Of a stretch of 64,000 nt of DNA, positions 1-10,364 are shown one piece after another. Position 1 is the first letter of the stretch, and each line of letters begins with the position of its first letter. Position numbers and translations under genes: made by a program. Below the pieces are notes generated by a model. That model saw only the letters and a program-made list of their open reading frames with translations, ran no database searches and was not told the origin of the DNA. Origin of the DNA: an uncultured Collinsella sp. (lineage in GTDB: Bacteria > Actinomycetota > Coriobacteriia > Coriobacteriales > Coriobacteriaceae); contig CALDBJ010000127.1 of assembly GCA_937937835.1 (NCBI GenBank), forward strand, positions 1 through 64,000. The letters are read 5' to 3'.

Positions 1-66
1 TGCGGTGAAATAGGGACTGAAAAGCCGCTCAAAAGGCCAAAACGGTCCGTATTCCACCGCAACTTC
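1..66. repeat. Family 2 palindrome, copy A (cut by window edge)
   Basis: Left arm begins inside TTGCGGTGAAATAGGGACTG and the right arm is the degenerate complement ending CCACCGCAACTT. The same element recurs at 9254, 24443, 33749 and 34610. It lies beyond the terminator of the DEAD-box helicase gene. Confidence 0.8.
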
Positions 67-72
67 AAGACG

Positions 73-105
73 TTGGTGCAAACCAACCTGTCCCCCTTGC
101 ACCAA
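73..105. repeat. Family 4 palindrome (TTGGTGCAA arms)
   Basis: Arms TTGGTGCAA and TTGCACCAA are perfectly complementary and enclose ACCTGTCCCCC. The same GGGGACAGGT/ACCTGTCCCC core recurs near 9640-9728, 28838 and 41904. Confidence 0.6.
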
Positions 106-136
106 AAAGGGCCCCGAGCGTAGTTGCTCGGGGCCC
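104..136 (-). terminator. Rho-independent terminator of the DEAD-box helicase gene
   Basis: An 11 bp GC stem (GGGCCCCGAGC and its complement, loop GTAGTT) is flanked on the left by AAAAA, which is a U-tract on the minus strand. It lies 35 nt past the helicase stop codon. Confidence 0.85.
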
Positions 137-170
137 TTGGTTCACCTCGCTCTAGCGGGCGATGCGTGTG

Positions 171-2396
<2,226 letters not shown>

Positions 2397-2903
2397 ATGT
2401 TGTTGTTCCTTATCTGCACGCGCAATGGGCACGGCATGCGGCCGCGCGGGCGTGCTTGGTAGTGCGCTAATACATACAAAAACAGGTGCGCACAGAGAGG
2501 ACGTTGCTCAGCACGCTGGCGATCGCTTTGGCAGCCCTATCACGCGCCGTCCAGACGCAGCAGCTCTAAGCGATGGAGCAGATTCGCCGCCGGTTAGTAT
2601 ACCCGTGCTTCGCATGCCCCCACGTAAACCACAGATGACGAGGCGGACGAGGTGGGCCTGGCCGATTGTGTCAATCTGTAACAGATGCAGGGCAAAACCG
2701 GGTCCAAATGTTACAGAACAAGACAGAGGGGGATTTCCGTTCAGTCCAACCAAAATCTCTCGGTCTTCCTGCAATTTCGAACATGTGGCCTATAATGTTG
2801 CTTTGGTTACGCTATATATTGCGCAACCATTTAATACGTCGCCCACCGGGGGCCATTAATTCCTATCGCCATATTGGCTAGGAAGCAATCAAAGGAGGTA
2901 TCC
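2397..2903. other. 507-nt divergent intergenic region
   Basis: Lies between the divergently transcribed helicase and FHA genes. It contains one family 1 palindrome (2669-2725) and a TATAAT hexamer at 2791-2796, a plausible -10 element for the FHA gene. No convincing -35 and no coding region are visible. Confidence 0.6.
2669..2725. repeat. Family 1 palindrome, copy a
   Basis: Arms TGTCAATCTGTAACAG and GTTACAGAACAAGACA. The centre CAAAACCGGGTCC resembles that of copies b and c. The outer arm ends are mismatched. Confidence 0.8.
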
Positions 2904-3680
2904 GTGGCAGCAGAGACGCCTTGCTCGGTCCTCTATAACGATATTCGCTCGTTCGGCGGTCTTAAACATCTCGAGATCGCCCGAATGCTCATCAATGGAA
3001 ACTCTTATCTCGGCAGTACCCTGCTCGAGAAATGCTCTTCCAACCGCTCGTATCTCACCCGTTACATCGTCCATCGCAAGCCTGACCAGTGCGCGCCCTC
3101 CATCTACAGCGACTTTACCGTCACCGCGCTCAACCTTTCCTCGACAATCTGCAGCAAGCTCGGCGGCGGCGAGTCCGCCTATCGGGCAATCGCCGAGCAC
3201 TATCGCGGTCCGGCCGCCAACGAAATGATGTCGGCTCTCGCCAGCTACAAACTGGACAGCCGCCTATATGCAAATGCCCTCAATCGCATCGACAACTTTG
3301 ACGGCAATGCCGTGCGCGAGAAAAGCACGCTTTACCTTATGCTCTTTGTGGCAACGGGGGCGCTCGCCGATCCCGTTCAGGGCGTGGCCACCGTCGAGCG
3401 CTTTTGCGACAGCAAGACGGGCGAGCACTTTGGCACCACCGAAACTACCGTCGGACGTGGCTTTATGAGCAGCCTGGAGCAGCCGCGCACCGTCGCCCCC
3501 AACCTCGGTCTGCTCAGAACCCATGCCGACAACTGCGCCGACATGCAAATCCATCCCCTCACACGCGATCCGCACGGCACCGTGATTGGTTCTTTGCCCA
3601 AAACCTCGCCCAGCATCACCGATGTAGGCGCCGACACCTCGCGCGAGCATCTTCGCATTTGGCTCGAGGGTGAGCACTGA
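2904..3680 (+). CDS. FHA-domain protein, truncated by in-frame TGA
   Basis: The 258-aa product starts at GTG 2904 behind AAAGGAGG (2891-2898). Residues 1-210 match no family I recognise and have no membrane segment. Residues from about 222 begin a forkhead-associated (phosphothreonine-binding) domain: GTVIGSLPKT, then SREHLRIWLEGEH, followed directly by TGA. In the same frame after the stop the rest of the FHA domain continues to TAG at 3866 (next entry). The stop occupies a position where an aromatic residue would fit, and TGG to TGA is one base change. A Ser/Thr kinase gene follows on the same strand, consistent with a kinase and phosphopeptide-binding pair. Either this is a recent nonsense allele or sequencing error, or the TGA is read through. 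Confidence 0.75.
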   Translation: MAAETPCSVLYNDIRSFGGLKHLEIARMLINGNSYLGSTLLEKCSSNRSYLTRYIVHRKPDQCAPSIYSDFTVTALNLSSTICSKLGGGESAYRAIAEHYRGPAANEMMSALASYKLDSRLYANALNRIDNFDGNAVREKSTLYLMLFVATGALADPVQGVATVERFCDSKTGEHFGTTETTVGRGFMSSLEQPRTVAPNLGLLRTHADNCADMQIHPLTRDPHGTVIGSLPKTSPSITDVGADTSREHLRIWLEGEH

Positions 3681-3866
3681 TACGCCCAGGGCCTTGGGTC
3701 GACCAATGGCACAGTGCTCGAATCGGGCGCGGGTGACGGCGATATCGTAATCGAGCCGCCCCGCGACCAACGAGAGCCCGGCAAAGTCTATCCCCCAGTG
3801 GAAATCGAAAACAGCGACAGGCTCCATCTGGGTCTCTACACGACATTCCTTGTCATTGTGGACTAG
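3681..3866 (+). pseudogene. C-terminal half of the FHA domain, in frame after the TGA
   Basis: Sixty-one codons with no stop continue the upstream frame: YAQGLGSTNGTVLESG, then GDIVIEPPRD and DRLHLGLYTTFLVIVD, ending in TAG. LGSTNGT and the closing GD/L-x-LG-x-x-x-F-x-V pattern are the conserved FHA second half. There is no ribosome binding site or start codon for separate translation. A strong terminator hairpin begins 4 nt after this TAG, not after the TGA, so the transcription unit ends where the full-length protein would. Confidence 0.8.
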
Positions 3867-3869
3867 CGC

Positions 3870-3910
3870 GGACGGCGATCAAAAGACGGTCGCCGTCCGT
3901 CTTTCGTCTT
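3870..3910 (+). terminator. Terminator after the full-length FHA frame
   Basis: Stem GGACGGCGA/TCGCCGTCC with an 11-nt loop, followed by T-rich GTCTTTCGTCTTCT. It lies 4 nt downstream of TAG 3864-3866. Confidence 0.7.
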
Positions 3911-3944
3911 CTACCTTCTGCGTCGTAAACGACAATACTCAGCG

Positions 3945-4005
3945 GTATACGTGGGCAGTGCGGCTATCATGGTACTTTACCGATATCCGCACTGCTCACG
4001 TATAC
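3945..4005 (+). promoter_or_regulatory. 19-bp inverted repeat upstream of the kinase gene
   Basis: Arms at 3945-3963 and 3987-4005 (GTATACGTGGGCAGTGCGG and its complement with one mismatch) flank a 23-nt AT-richer loop. It ends 32 nt before the kinase ATG and has no U-tract, so it is more likely a leader hairpin or operator than a terminator. Confidence 0.6.
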
Positions 4006-4037
4006 GTGCGGCAACCCATGCCAGACAAAGGAACGCC

Positions 4038-6122
4038 ATGGATACTACCGATAGCGCCTATGGCGACAAACTCATCCGTCTTGACACGTTCGACACCGCC
4101 GTGGCGGTCGACCCCAGCGCCGAGGACGAGGCCAAGCGTCGGTTTATGACGCTTATTCTCCAGACGGCCCACCGCAACAACGGCAACATCGGGCACGTGC
4201 TGCGCGCGACCAACACGAGCGGCGAGGTCTTTGCCGTCAAGCTACTCAAGGACAACGCCGTCCTTTCCGGCCAAGCCCCCGACCGCTCCGCCGAGCAATC
4301 GGCCGCTCACCTGGCCAACACCGCCGCGCTGTTCGAGGAGTACCGTCATCTGTGTACCGTCTCGCACCTGCGCGGATTTCCGCGCGTCTATGGCTACGGT
4401 TCATGCGAGGACGACCCGCTCATCCTCATGGAGTGGGTCGAGGGCACCTCACTCAAGCAGGCGCTGCCCCTGCTTCCGCACGACGCCTCGGGCGGGCTGA
4501 CCACCCAGATGGTCGCCGCCGTCGGAAACGCCGTGCTTCGTGCGCTCTTGATGACCCAAGGCCTCGTGAATCCGGTCATCCATCGCGACCTGTCGCCTGC
4601 CAATATCATGTTCCGCACCACTAGCCGAACGCTCGAGCAGCAGATTGCTGATTGTTCCTTTGACCCCTGCCTCATCGACATGGGCTCCGCGACCATGGCT
4701 CTCGGCGACGACACGATCACCCGGCGCGCCGACATCTGGCGCTTTGCCACGCCCGCATACGCCGCGCCCGAGATGCTCACGCAGGATATCGAAGGCATCG
4801 CGGCCCTTCGCCGTTCGCCGGCAATCGATGTCTATGCGCTTTCGAGCATTCTGTACCAGCTCTACAGCGGTCGCAAACCGTTTGACTTTGAGTCGACGGA
4901 CGCCGCTGCAACCGGCTCGTTCTATCTCGTAAAGACCAAGACCAAGCCGGCAGCGCTCGAGCCGCGCTGCGAGAGCGATGAAGCGCTCGTCCAAATCATC
5001 ATGAAGGGTCTCTCAGTCGAGCAGTGCGATCGCCCTACCGAGCAGCAGATGCTCGAGGTGCTCTCGACATACCTCACCGACGCCGAATCCGAGGGCCGCG
5101 AGGGCGCAGGCAGTGACGCCGCAATCGACATCGACTCCGGTACGCACCTTAAGGTCGACGTCGCCGGCGAGCGCGCGCGAGAGATTCTGGTGCAGGCCCG
5201 GCACGATGCCATGACCCGCCGCCGGTTTATTATCGGTGGCGTCGTTGCAGTCGTTGCGGGGCTCAGCGTCGTTGGCGCGGCAACCCATGGCTTTGGCATC
5301 CCCGACTACCTGGACGGCATCCGCGGTACGCTTGACGACTACGCCTGGGATCAGCTGCAGGAGATTTCGCTCAAGATTAAGGCCGCCGAGACCCGTAGCG
5401 AGGCACGCGAGATTGCCCAGCGCTATCACCTGCTCGATGCCGATGGGCGTATCCCCTATCCGTGTACCAAGCGTGTCACGCTCACCAACGGGCTGCAGGT
5501 TGGCGCGCAGCTTGTGGGCATCCGCCACGATGAACTTCTGGACGGGACGGGCAAGGCCGGACTGACGTTTTTGTTCGATGCGGGTATTGCCGAGCGCAAC
5601 GCTGCGGCTGAACCGCCGAGCGCCGGCTGGGCAGATTGCGAGCTGCGGGAATGGCTCAACGGCGACGGCCTTAAGCTGCTGCCCAACGAGTTGCGCGCAC
5701 TCATTAAAGGGGTCAAGAAGGTCTCGAACAATGTGGGCGCCGCCAACAGTGCATCGTGTCTGAGCGAGTTGCCCGCAACCCTTTGGCTGCCCGCCATGGT
5801 CGAGCTGTGCGGTACGCAACCGCCCGATTCGTTTGCCAAGGACTATCACTACCTGGCAGACATCTACAACGGCGAGGGCAAGGAGTATCAGCTCTTCCGC
5901 GAGCTCAAGGTGAGCCCGTATTCCACGAACGAGACGATGGTCCGCCAGTGGAAGGGCAAGGACACCTGCTGGTGGGAGCGCACGGTGAGCCCCGACTCAT
6001 CGGAGACCGAAGGCACGCTCTATTTGAATCGCGTTGGACACGACGGCGACGTCTTTACGTACGCAACGCCTGCGGAAAAGCCAAACAAACGAACCTGTGT
6101 GATCCCCGGATTCTGTATCTAG
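4038..6122 (+). CDS. Transmembrane Ser/Thr protein kinase with extracytoplasmic DUF6273-like domain
   Basis: Membrane-anchored Hanks-type kinase of 694 aa. The N-lobe carries FAVKLLK, the catalytic loop is HRDLSPANIMF (HRD 182-184), the DFG position reads DMG (214-216), and APE is at 243-245. One transmembrane helix follows a basic stretch at about 396-418. The extracytoplasmic part (about 430-694) has WADCELREWLNG, a later TLWLPAMVEL and Cys residues, the layout I associate with DUF6273 sensor-like domains. ATG 4038 has AAAGGAA 4 nt upstream; upstream in-frame starts lie inside the inverted repeat. It follows the FHA gene, whose product could read its phosphorylation. The DFG-to-DMG change keeps the metal-binding Asp. 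Confidence 0.92.
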   Translation: MDTTDSAYGDKLIRLDTFDTAVAVDPSAEDEAKRRFMTLILQTAHRNNGNIGHVLRATNTSGEVFAVKLLKDNAVLSGQAPDRSAEQSAAHLANTAALFEEYRHLCTVSHLRGFPRVYGYGSCEDDPLILMEWVEGTSLKQALPLLPHDASGGLTTQMVAAVGNAVLRALLMTQGLVNPVIHRDLSPANIMFRTTSRTLEQQIADCSFDPCLIDMGSATMALGDDTITRRADIWRFATPAYAAPEMLTQDIEGIAALRRSPAIDVYALSSILYQLYSGRKPFDFESTDAAATGSFYLVKTKTKPAALEPRCESDEALVQIIMKGLSVEQCDRPTEQQMLEVLSTYLTDAESEGREGAGSDAAIDIDSGTHLKVDVAGERAREILVQARHDAMTRRRFIIGGVVAVVAGLSVVGAATHGFGIPDYLDGIRGTLDDYAWDQLQEISLKIKAAETRSEAREIAQRYHLLDADGRIPYPCTKRVTLTNGLQVGAQLVGIRHDELLDGTGKAGLTFLFDAGIAERNAAAEPPSAGWADCELREWLNGDGLKLLPNELRALIKGVKKVSNNVGAANSASCLSELPATLWLPAMVELCGTQPPDSFAKDYHYLADIYNGEGKEYQLFRELKVSPYSTNETMVRQWKGKDTCWWERTVSPDSSETEGTLYLNRVGHDGDVFTYATPAEKPNKRTCVIPGFCI

Positions 6123-6161
6123 AGAGCGGGCGTCTTGCCGTGACGGGACCCCTCCCCGGCA

Positions 6162-6221
6162 ATTGTCTCGATCTGTAACAGTTAAAACCCAAAAACCGGT
6201 CCAGATGTTACAGATCGAGAC
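6162..6221. repeat. Family 1 palindrome, copy b
   Basis: Arms TGTCTCGATCTGTAACAG and GTTACAGATCGAGAC are fully complementary. The centre CAAAAACCGGTCCAGA is shared with copy c. Confidence 0.85.
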
Positions 6222-6243
6222 GTTAGTTTTCGGCTGAAATGTT

Positions 6244-6300
6244 TGTCAAAATCTGTAACAGCTATGGTTCAAAAACCGGTCCAGACGTTACAGATTGAGA
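6244..6300. repeat. Family 1 palindrome, copy c
   Basis: Arms TGTCAAAATCTGTAACAG and GTTACAGATTGAGA, same centre as copy b; it starts 82 nt after it. Confidence 0.8.
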
Positions 6301-6378
6301 TGATTGGTTGAGACGGTCCATCGGCCAACCAATCACCCTCATCTGTAACGAAATGTCATACATTTCTTTCTGTACTGG

Positions 6379-6406
6379 ATACCCCCAGGGGGTATGGGTG
6401 TATAGT
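6379..6406 (+). promoter_or_regulatory. CsoR operator and copA promoter
   Basis: ATACCCCCAGGGGGTAT (6379-6395) is a perfect 17-nt palindrome of the copper-sensitive operator type bound by CsoR. A TATAGT hexamer (6401-6406) just downstream is a likely -10, so bound CsoR would cover the -35/spacer region. The csoR gene lies 3 kb downstream in the same module. Confidence 0.88.
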
Positions 6407-6453
6407 ATCGGCAGATTAACAATTTCAACACCGAACCACAGAAAGGAGAAGCC

Positions 6454-8796
6454 ATGGCTCAAGATAAGTTCGACGTAGGCGGCATGACATGCGCCGCCTG
6501 CCAGGCGCACGTGAACCGTGCCGTGAGCAAGCTCGACGGCGTCCAAAGCGTCGCCGTCAACCTACTCGCCGGTTCCATGATGGTCGACTACGACCCCGCG
6601 CAGGTCTCCCCCGACGATATCTGCACCGCCGTCGACCACGCGGGCTACTCGGCCTCACCCGTCGACGCAGGCACCGGTGCCGCCGGCTCAAGCGGCAGCT
6701 CGCAGGCCAGGTCTGGCGTCACCCATATGGAGTCGCCGACCAAAAAGTTGGAGGCCGCCGCCTCTGCCATGCGCACCCGCCTCATCATCTCGATCGTATT
6801 CCTCATCCCACTGTTCTACATAGGCATGGGGCACATGCTCGGCTGGCCGCTGCCCGGCATTTTCACCGACCATACCCATAGCATGACGCTCGCCCTCACC
6901 GAGCTCGTCCTGCTCATCCCCATCGTCTATGTCAACGACGCGTACTTTATCAACGGGTTTAAATCGCTCGCGCACGGCGCGCCCACCATGGACGCCCTTA
7001 TTGCCGTGGGCGCGACCGCTTCCGTCGCCTGGTCGCTCTACGCCATGTTCATCATGGCCGACCAGCTAGCCGCGGGTCAGGTCCACGAGGCCATGATGAC
7101 GAGCATGGACAACTTGTATTTTGAGAGCGCAGGTACGATCTTATCGCTCGTCACCGTGGGCAAATACCTCGAGACGCGCAGCAAGTCCAAAACCGGCGGC
7201 GCTATCGAGGCACTCATCGACTTGGCACCCAAGACCGCGACCGTCGTGGCGGAAGACGGCAGTGAGACCACCGTCGACGTCGACAGCATCCTTCCCGGCC
7301 AGGTCCTGCGCGTACGCCCCGGCGAGTCCATCCCCGTCGATGGCGTGGTGCTCGAGGGCAGCTCGGCCGTGGACGAGAGTGCGCTCACCGGCGAGTCCAT
7401 CCCCGTGGAAAAGACCGCCGGTGCCACCGTCAACGCCGCCACCGTGAACCGCACCGGTTCGTTTACCTTCCGCGCCACGCGGGTGGGCGCCGAGACATCA
7501 CTCGCCAAGATTATCCAGCTCGTCGAGGATGCCAACGCCACCAAGGCGCCCATCGCCCGCATGGCCGACAAGGTCGCCGGCGTGTTCGTGCCCGTGGTGT
7601 TCGTGATCTCGGCCGCGACCTTTGCGGTGTGGATGGCACTGACCGGCAGCATAAACGAGGCGCTCACCTCCGCCGTGGCCGTGCTGGTGATCAGTTGTCC
7701 GTGCGCGCTCGGCCTGGCCACGCCCGTCGCCATTATGGTGGGCACCGGCAAGGGCGCCGAGATGGGCATTCTGTTCAAGAGCGCCGAGGCGCTGGAGAAC
7801 CTGCGCAGCGTGGGCACCGTGGTGCTCGATAAGACGGGCACGGTCACCCGCGGCAAGCCTGCCGTGACCGATATCGTGGTAGCTACGCGCACTGACGGCT
7901 CGCCCGCCATGAGCGAAAAGGCGCTGCTCAAGCTGGCCGCTGCGCTGGAGCGCTCAAGCGAGCACCCGCTGGCCGAGGCGATTATGGCCGAGTGCGAGGC
8001 GCGCGGAATTGTCGCGCGCATGGTCGAGGACTTTGCCGCCGTGCCCGGTCGTGGTGTTACGGCGCGCGAGGGGCAGAATGTCATCGCCGCCGGCAACGTG
8101 CGCCTGATGGACGAGCTGGGCGCGAAGGTTCCCGCCGGCCTTGCCGAACAGTTCGCCGCCGAGGGCAAAACACCGCTGTTCTTTGCCAAGAACGGCGAGC
8201 TTGTCGGTACCATCGCCGTGGCTGACGAGGTCAAGGAGACGAGCGCCGGGGCCATCGTCGCACTGCGCTCGCTTGGCGTCGACGTGCGCATGCTCACCGG
8301 CGACAACCGCGTGACGGCCGAGGCCATCGCCCGCCGCGTGGGGCTGAGCAGCGAACAGGTCATCGCCGACGTCCTCCCCGCCGACAAGGAGCGCCATGTG
8401 CGCGAGCTGCAGGACACGGGCGGCAAGGTCGCCATGGTGGGCGACGGCATCAACGACTCCCCCGCCCTGGCGCGCGCCGACGTGGGCCTTGCCATCGGCA
8501 CCGGCGCAGACATCGCCAAGGAGGGTGCCGACGTGGTACTCATGCGCAGCGACCTCATGGATGTCGCCCGCGCCATCGAGCTTTCGCGCGCCACGATCCG
8601 CAACATCAAGCAGGACCTGTTCTGGGCGCTGTTCTACAACGGCATCGGCATTCCGCTCGCCGCGGGCATGTTCTTCCCGCTCACCGGGTGGCAGCTCTCG
8701 CCGATGTTTGGCGCCGCGGCCATGAGCCTGTCGAGCGTATGCGTCGTGTCCAACGCGCTGCGCTTAAAATCCTTTAAGCCAAAAGTGGCAAAATAA
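6454..8796 (+). CDS. copA: Copper-exporting P1B-type ATPase CopA
   Basis: Pumps Cu(I) out of the cytoplasm using ATP. The 780-aa protein has one N-terminal heavy-metal domain with GMTCAAC (C13, C16), a linker rich in Gly/Ser, paired membrane helices, the CPC metal site in SCPCALG (415-417), phosphorylation motif DKTGT (Asp459), the HP motif (504-505) and hinge [10 protein letters not shown]. These features define the copper subgroup of P1B ATPases. AAAGGAG precedes the ATG by 5 nt. It is the first gene of a copper module with copZ and csoR and has the CsoR operator in its promoter, so copper should induce it. Confidence 0.97.
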   Translation: MAQDKFDVGGMTCAACQAHVNRAVSKLDGVQSVAVNLLAGSMMVDYDPAQVSPDDICTAVDHAGYSASPVDAGTGAAGSSGSSQARSGVTHMESPTKKLEAAASAMRTRLIISIVFLIPLFYIGMGHMLGWPLPGIFTDHTHSMTLALTELVLLIPIVYVNDAYFINGFKSLAHGAPTMDALIAVGATASVAWSLYAMFIMADQLAAGQVHEAMMTSMDNLYFESAGTILSLVTVGKYLETRSKSKTGGAIEALIDLAPKTATVVAEDGSETTVDVDSILPGQVLRVRPGESIPVDGVVLEGSSAVDESALTGESIPVEKTAGATVNAATVNRTGSFTFRATRVGAETSLAKIIQLVEDANATKAPIARMADKVAGVFVPVVFVISAATFAVWMALTGSINEALTSAVAVLVISCPCALGLATPVAIMVGTGKGAEMGILFKSAEALENLRSVGTVVLDKTGTVTRGKPAVTDIVVATRTDGSPAMSEKALLKLAAALERSSEHPLAEAIMAECEARGIVARMVEDFAAVPGRGVTAREGQNVIAAGNVRLMDELGAKVPAGLAEQFAAEGKTPLFFAKNGELVGTIAVADEVKETSAGAIVALRSLGVDVRMLTGDNRVTAEAIARRVGLSSEQVIADVLPADKERHVRELQDTGGKVAMVGDGINDSPALARADVGLAIGTGADIAKEGADVVLMRSDLMDVARAIELSRATIRNIKQDLFWALFYNGIGIPLAAGMFFPLTGWQLSPMFGAAAMSLSSVCVVSNALRLKSFKPKVAK

Positions 8797-8828
8797 GCTC
8801 ACCATTAAGTCCATTTAGAACGGGTTTT

Positions 8829-8914
8829 CCAGGTGCCCGAGATTGACCTGAAAGAGGAGCGACGCGTACTTTGGTACGCGAGCGACGGCTTGAAGGTCAA
8901 GGTCGGGTGCCTGG
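8829..8914 (+). repeat. 86-nt imperfect hairpin between copA and copZ
   Basis: CCAGGTGCCCGA, TTGACCT and GCGTAC on the left pair with GTACGC, AGGTCAA and TCGGGTGCCTGG on the right around a 4-nt loop, with mismatched patches between. It fills most of the 147-nt gap and ends 30 nt before the copZ start. Confidence 0.65.
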
Positions 8915-8943
8915 GAAAGCCGACACAACAGAGAGGAATACCC

Positions 8944-9165
8944 ATGCGATACACAATCAAGACTTCCGGCCTTATGTGCGGCCACTGCGACGCTACTGTC
9001 GAGACGGCACTGCTCAACGTTGCCGGCGTGACCGACGCCGACGCCGACCATGAGACCCAGACCGTCCAGGTAGAGTGCGCCGACACCGTGACCGCCGAGC
9101 AGCTCGCTGCCGCCGTCGAGGGCGCCGGCGAGAAGTTCCACGCCCTGTCCGTGACCGCAGCCTAG
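8944..9165 (+). CDS. copZ: Copper chaperone / heavy-metal-associated domain protein
   Basis: The 73-aa protein is a single HMA domain with the metal site GLMCGHC near the N-terminus, the size and layout of CopZ chaperones that deliver Cu(I) to CopA. Start ATG 8944 has AGAGGAA upstream; an in-frame upstream ATG (8833) lies inside the hairpin and is unlikely. It follows copA and precedes csoR. The His in the C-x-x-C loop (CGHC) is less usual than Ala/Ser but occurs in the superfamily. Confidence 0.88.
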   Translation: MRYTIKTSGLMCGHCDATVETALLNVAGVTDADADHETQTVQVECADTVTAEQLAAAVEGAGEKFHALSVTAA

Positions 9166-9253
9166 CTGCCACCGCACCAGCAGGCACCGCTGTCGGCCGA
9201 CATAGCCGGCCGACATAGCCGCTCGGCAACCGCCACTCGACCAACCCTTCAGA

Positions 9254-9320
9254 AGTTGCGCTGAAATAGTTCCTGTTTTAGCGCTCCAAGCCCTCAATCA
9301 AGAACTATTTCACCGCAACT
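9254..9320. repeat. Family 2 palindrome, copy B
   Basis: Outer arms AAGTTGCGCTGAAATAG and CTATTTCACCGCAACT; inner arms read GTTCCTG and (degenerate) AAGAAC rather than GGGACTG/CAGTCCC. It lies between copZ and csoR. Confidence 0.85.
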
Positions 9321-9364
9321 GAGGGCGAGGTATTTGAAGGATCGACCAGAAACGAGGACCCGCC

Positions 9365-9637
9365 ATGATGGCAGACCACAAATCGGTGACCCGTATGCTC
9401 AAAACGGCACGTGGTCAGATCGACGGCATCTTGCGGATGGTCGATGAGGACCGCTATTGCGTCGATATCTCCACGCAGCTCATGGCCACACAGGCGCTCA
9501 TCGCTCGCATCAACGCCGATGTGCTGAAAGCTCACATCGAGGGCTGCGTCGCCTCGGCCATCGAATCAGGCGACGAGGAGCTCAAGGCAGCCAAGCTCGC
9601 CGAGATCGAACGCGTCGTCGACAAACTCGCCAAGTAA
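9365..9637 (+). CDS. csoR: Copper-sensing repressor CsoR
   Basis: The 90-aa all-helical protein binds Cu(I) and releases its operator. The Cu(I) ligand pattern is complete: C32 in YCVDIS, H57 and C61 in KAHIEGC, with the 25- and 4-residue spacings of mycobacterial CsoR. MLKTARGQIDGILRM is the family's N-terminal helix. A GAGGA site lies upstream of the ATGATG start. The cognate operator is at 6379, in front of copA; no second copy is visible here, so csoR may be transcribed by read-through of the copper-induced unit. The TAA stop is immediately followed by a family 4 palindrome. Confidence 0.95.
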   Translation: MMADHKSVTRMLKTARGQIDGILRMVDEDRYCVDISTQLMATQALIARINADVLKAHIEGCVASAIESGDEELKAAKLAEIERVVDKLAK

Positions 9638-9728
9638 TTGGTGCAAGGGAGTCAGGTTACTTTGCACCGTCTTGGTGTTCCGGGGACAGGTATGTTTGCA
9701 CCACCTTGGTGCAGATTAACCTGTCCCC
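9637..9728. repeat. Family 4 double palindrome after csoR
   Basis: First hairpin TTGGTGCAAGGG...TTTGCACC; second hairpin GGGGACAGGT (9682) with ACCTGTCCCC (to 9728) enclosing TGCACC/GGTGCA. It starts on the last base of the csoR stop codon. Confidence 0.7.
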
Positions 9729-9783
9729 CTTGCTCTAAATCGGGTATAAAGGCGTGCAGTATATCGAACGAAAGGCAATTTGC

Positions 9784-10257
9784 ATGAATGACTTTATGAA
9801 GGGTCGCAATGGTGCTGACGAGCTCACCATCGTGATGGGTTTTGCCGGCATCGTCATCGCGATGATCGGATCGATGACCCGCATCCAGTGGCTCAGCTGG
9901 ATCGCCATCGCCGTCATCGTAATTGGTGTGCTGCGCGGCCTGTCCAAAAATACCGATGCACGTCGCAAGGAGAACAAGGCCTTTGTCGCTGCGACCGCCA
10001 ATGTCCCCGGCTTGGGCAAGTTCGTCGCCAGTTTGGGCGGCGGCGCTGCAGCGGCCAGCACCTCACGCGCGGCCGGCACCAGCAAGGAGGACTTTGAGCG
10101 TGCCAAACGCACGGCTAAGAAGATGTGGAAGGGCCGCAAGACCACGGCATACCTCAAGTGCCCCAACTGTGGCCAAATGCTCTCCGTCCCCAAGGGCAAA
10201 GGCAAGATCCGCGTCACCTGCCCCAAGTGCCACGCCAAGATGGAAACGCGCTCATAG
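9784..10257 (+). CDS. Two-helix membrane protein with C-terminal zinc ribbon
   Basis: Unrecognised protein of 157 aa. Two hydrophobic helices (about 12-30 and 35-52) separated by a short turn are followed by an Ala-rich stretch and a basic region. The C-terminus is a four-Cys zinc ribbon, CPNCG then CPKCH, with a Gly/Lys turn between. The N-terminal membrane hairpin with a cytosolic zinc ribbon recalls other small coriobacterial/Firmicutes proteins of unknown role. Start ATG 9784 is preceded by AAAGG; an upstream in-frame start at 9754 lacks a site. Followed by its own terminator. Confidence 0.85.
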   Translation: MNDFMKGRNGADELTIVMGFAGIVIAMIGSMTRIQWLSWIAIAVIVIGVLRGLSKNTDARRKENKAFVAATANVPGLGKFVASLGGGAAAASTSRAAGTSKEDFERAKRTAKKMWKGRKTTAYLKCPNCGQMLSVPKGKGKIRVTCPKCHAKMETRS

Positions 10258-10278
10258 CCGCCATACCATGGGACAAAT

Positions 10279-10315
10279 AAAAGCCGAGGCCTCGCACTGG
10301 GACCTCGGCTTTTTC
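10279..10315. terminator. Bidirectional terminator
   Basis: AAGCCGAGG and CCTCGGCTT pair around a 13-nt loop, with TTTTT on the right and an A-run on the left. It serves the zinc-ribbon gene on + and probably the amidohydrolase gene on -. Confidence 0.85.
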
Positions 10316-10364
10316 TGATTATGACAAAAGGATTGTCCCTTTGTCGCATCGCCATATCGCGCGC

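Larger units (their letters stand above)
6123..6453. other. Intergenic region before copA
   Basis: Holds two family 1 palindromes (6162, 6244) spaced 82 nt apart and then the CsoR operator/promoter of copA. No coding region is seen. Confidence 0.7.
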
